Of a stretch of 6,260 bases of DNA, positions 4,367 through 6,260 are shown piece by piece. Source of the stretch: Komagataeibacter kakiaceti JCM 25156. Lineage in GTDB: Bacteria > Pseudomonadota > Alphaproteobacteria > Acetobacterales > Acetobacteraceae. The first letter of the stretch is position 1. Each line of letters opens with the position of its first letter. The DNA lies in NCBI RefSeq assembly GCF_000613305.1, contig NZ_BAIO01000113.1:1-6260 (forward strand), read 5' to 3'. The position numbers and the translations under genes were made by a program. The notes below the pieces were generated by a model. The model did no database searches, was not told the DNA's origin, and saw only the letters and a program-made list of their open reading frames with translations.

Positions 4367-5062
4367 TCAGTGCTCCTGATGATGCCGCGCCTGATACATA
4401 TGCCATGAAAGCAGGGTCTTGGCGTCGGTCATGCCAATACCCGGCACGTCCGCAAGGTCGATGACACGCAGGCGGATATGTTCATGCTCACTGGCAAGGC
4501 CGGTCTGCCGCCCCGCAAGGCTGCGCGCCAAGGATTCGTCAATGTGCAGTTCGGCATAGTACAGGCCAATGGCTTCGTCACATCCGCCGGGCGAGAGCCA
4601 GACATGCGTCAGTTCCGTCAGGTCTCGCTCACATACCTGGAGGTCGGCCCCGACTTCTTCCGAAAGTTCACGCAGCGCCGTGCTGACGAACCGGCCGCCA
4701 TCCAGCATGCCTGCCGGCAGCGCCAGCAGGTCGGGCCGGGCCACGGGCACGCGGGCCTCGCGGGTGAGAATGGTGCGATCCGGATGACCGGGGCATTTGA
4801 GAACCAGCAGCACCGATACGGAATCCCCGCGCAGCAGGGCAAGTCCCGGCACGGGCTGTCCGTCATGCAGGGCATCGGCTTCGACCAGGATGAAACCCAT
4901 CCGCGTGCCGAAGGTCGTGGCGTCGCGCACCAGCACATGGCGCAGGGTAAAACGTGCGCGCATGCCATCATACCAGCGGCGGAAATGGGGGGCCGCCAGC
5001 ACGCGCGCGCGCAGTTCCGCGTCTATGCCGGAGGCAAAGGAAATGTTGTCCATGTCGTCCAT
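4367..5062 (-). CDS. NUDIX hydrolase, ADP/UDP-sugar diphosphatase type
   Basis: The product is 231 residues. A long N-terminal domain (1-80) precedes the Nudix fold. The Nudix box lies at about 118-139: AGMLDGG, then FVSTALRELSEEVGA with the metal-binding RELSEE (131-136). The first Glu of the classical GX5E is Gly here. From memory, the AGMLD-plus-FVxTAxRE form is seen in the NUDT14/AtNUDX14 group of sugar-nucleotide diphosphatases. SPGGCDE (157-163) after the box also fits that group. The likely reaction is Mg2+-dependent hydrolysis of an NDP-sugar to sugar 1-phosphate and NMP in the cytosol; the exact substrate is not determinable. AGGAG sits 4 nt before ATG 5062. The gene lies 38 bp downstream of the glycosyltransferase on the same strand, probably in one operon. 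No clear terminator follows it. Confidence 0.88.
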   Translation of the reverse strand: MDDMDNISFASGIDAELRARVLAAPHFRRWYDGMRARFTLRHVLVRDATTFGTRMGFILVEADALHDGQPVPGLALLRGDSVSVLLVLKCPGHPDRTILTREARVPVARPDLLALPAGMLDGGRFVSTALRELSEEVGADLQVCERDLTELTHVWLSPGGCDEAIGLYYAELHIDESLARSLAGRQTGLASEHEHIRLRVIDLADVPGIGMTDAKTLLSWHMYQARHHQEH

Positions 5063-5100
5063 CCGGCTCCTGCCTTGCCTGCGCCGGTGTCGCTCCGGCC

Positions 5101-6260
5101 TCAGTCCCGTGTGAACAGCGTGTCCATGATCCCTGAAATACGGAGGCGATAGTCCTCCGGATCATGTTCGGTGGCGATGCGGGTGAGTGCGTTCCCGCGC
5201 ACCGTGTCCCACAATGCGCGGTCATGATACAGCCGGATGACCTGCCGCGCAAAGGCGGCCGGGTCGGTCACATCGGCGCACAGCATGTCATGCCCGTCCT
5301 GCCACCCTGCCTGCTGGCACAGCAGCGGCGAGCCGACCACGGGCAGGCCGCTGGCCGCCGCCGCATGCAGTTTATGGGCAATACCCGCGGCAAAACGGGT
5401 GGGGGCGACGAAGATGCGGTGGCGGTCGTAAACGGGGGTCGTATCTTCCACCCGGCCCAGCATGCGGACATTGGGGTGCTGGCGCAGCGGGCCAAGATCC
5501 ACGCGCGGGTTCACATATCCACATACGCTGAAGCGGAAATCCGGCCCCAGTTCGGCCACCAACAGGGGCAGGACCTCCGCGCTGAACCAGGCCAGCGAGT
5601 CCAGGTTGGGTGCGTTTCTGTCATGCACCGCGCCAAGGAACAGGATGTCGCGTCGCTGGTCCCATCCCGGCCCGGTGGCGCGTGGTGTCAGCGCGTGGCC
5701 CAGCACGGATACATTGTCAAACCCGGCCCCGCGCAGCAGACGGGCTTCGGTTTCATTTACCGTCACCACCCGGCGGGCCAGAAACAGCGGGCGCAACTCC
5801 TGTTCCAGCCGCAGGGCGAATGGCTGCGCCGGCGTCGTGCCGCGCAGATGGTGCAGGGTCTCGTCACGGCAGGTGGCGATGGCTTCGGTATCGACCACGA
5901 TACGGTCCGCCGGAATGGCGGAGGCGGTGTTGTTCAGGATCTCCGCAAGGCGCGCGGCATTATGCGTGCGCGCGATCCATATCGCATCGAAACACCCGCT
6001 CCGCCCCCGCAGGAAATCCGCCAGATCCGCCTGTTCGCGGTCGTGGATGACCTCGACATCGGGGGGGAAGGCGGCGGCGATGGTGGCCGCGTCCTCAATG
6101 GGGCGAAAGATGGGATAGACCGTGACGCGGTAGCCCAGCGCCGCCAGCCCGGCAATAATATCGTTCGAACGGGTAAAGCCGGAACCGAGATAGCGCAGCG
6201 GCAGCCTGTCCTCGATGAACAGGACATGCCCGCGCCCGCTATCGGCGTGGCGCGCCCGCG
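5101..6260 (-). CDS. GT4-like glycosyltransferase, C-terminal 385 residues (runs off right edge)
   Basis: The frame is open from the right edge to TGA at 5101-5103, so the true start is outside the window; the internal GTG at 5898 is not a convincing start. The visible part begins with a charged linker and a first Rossmann half (HVLFIEDRLPLRYLGSGFTR, about 6213-6154). A WIARTHN-like strand follows at about 5980, and then the second half: DILFLGAVHDRNAPNLDSL, VRMLGRVEDTTPVYDRHRIF and KLHAAAASGLPVVGS. This order is that of GT-B fold enzymes with a Glyco_trans_1_4 type C-terminal domain, which transfer sugar from an NDP-sugar to a glycan or lipid acceptor. The Glu usually found in the KxxEAxAxGxPVV motif is Ala here (codon 5362-5364). 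The linker-like left end suggests a larger, possibly multi-domain protein. A NUDIX sugar-nucleotide hydrolase gene follows. Confidence 0.87.
   Translation of the reverse strand, partial: RARHADSGRGHVLFIEDRLPLRYLGSGFTRSNDIIAGLAALGYRVTVYPIFRPIEDAATIAAAFPPDVEVIHDREQADLADFLRGRSGCFDAIWIARTHNAARLAEILNNTASAIPADRIVVDTEAIATCRDETLHHLRGTTPAQPFALRLEQELRPLFLARRVVTVNETEARLLRGAGFDNVSVLGHALTPRATGPGWDQRRDILFLGAVHDRNAPNLDSLAWFSAEVLPLLVAELGPDFRFSVCGYVNPRVDLGPLRQHPNVRMLGRVEDTTPVYDRHRIFVAPTRFAAGIAHKLHAAAASGLPVVGSPLLCQQAGWQDGHDMLCADVTDPAAFARQVIRLYHDRALWDTVRGNALTRIATEHDPEDYRLRISGIMDTLFTRD

Noticed and set aside
4478..5152. Long plus-strand open frame of 224 codons
   Set aside because: It is antisense to the NUDIX gene, has no family motifs, and reflects GC-rich codon shadowing.
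5462..6118. Plus-strand open frame of 218 codons opposite the glycosyltransferase
   Set aside because: It is Arg/Ser-rich low-complexity shadow coding with no ribosome site; the minus-strand frame has clear GT motifs.

Overview
This is a GC-rich window of ordinary bacterial chromosome. It most likely comes from an alphaproteobacterium of the Acetobacteraceae (Komagataeibacter/Gluconacetobacter type). That assignment is an inference from codon and base composition, an MmgR/αr8-like small RNA that is typical of alphaproteobacteria, and the style of the sugar-related genes. No phage, insertion sequence, CRISPR array or obvious defence system is visible.

Left part (1-1231, minus strand). The start of an AGE-family sugar epimerase/isomerase runs off the left edge. 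It follows an SDR-family oxidoreductase gene and overlaps its stop by 8 nt (stop/start ATGGCTGA), so the two look co-transcribed. The SDR is only 182 residues and appears to have lost about 100-115 internal residues in frame, so it is probably inactive. A 404-bp divergent region separates it from mgtC and holds a structured, probably transcribed leader.

Middle (1232-3850). An MgtC/SapB-family membrane protein gene (plus) converges on a tiny lipoprotein gene (minus). A 412-bp intergenic region then carries a small RNA gene with a -35 box, the TTTCCTCCCT core and a perfect intrinsic terminator; this is best read as an MmgR/αr8 (suhB) family sRNA. Next comes a YidB (DUF937) gene whose last codons look frameshifted by one missing base. 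It converges on an N-formylglutamate amidohydrolase-family gene, with a GC-rich hairpin between them.

Right part (3851-6260). A complete tRNA-Val(GAC) with encoded CCA is followed by a strong terminator hairpin and about 200 bp of gene-poor DNA with nested inverted repeats and a 25-codon mini-ORF. On the minus strand are a NUDIX hydrolase of the ADP/UDP-sugar diphosphatase type and, 38 bp upstream of it, a GT4-like glycosyltransferase that runs off the right edge. These last two probably form an operon concerned with sugar nucleotides or polysaccharide.

The items most worth a second look are the sRNA with its mirrored flank, the internally deleted SDR, the hairpin-rich mgtC leader, and the inverted-repeat element downstream of the tRNA. 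I found nothing that supports a wholly new multi-gene system.
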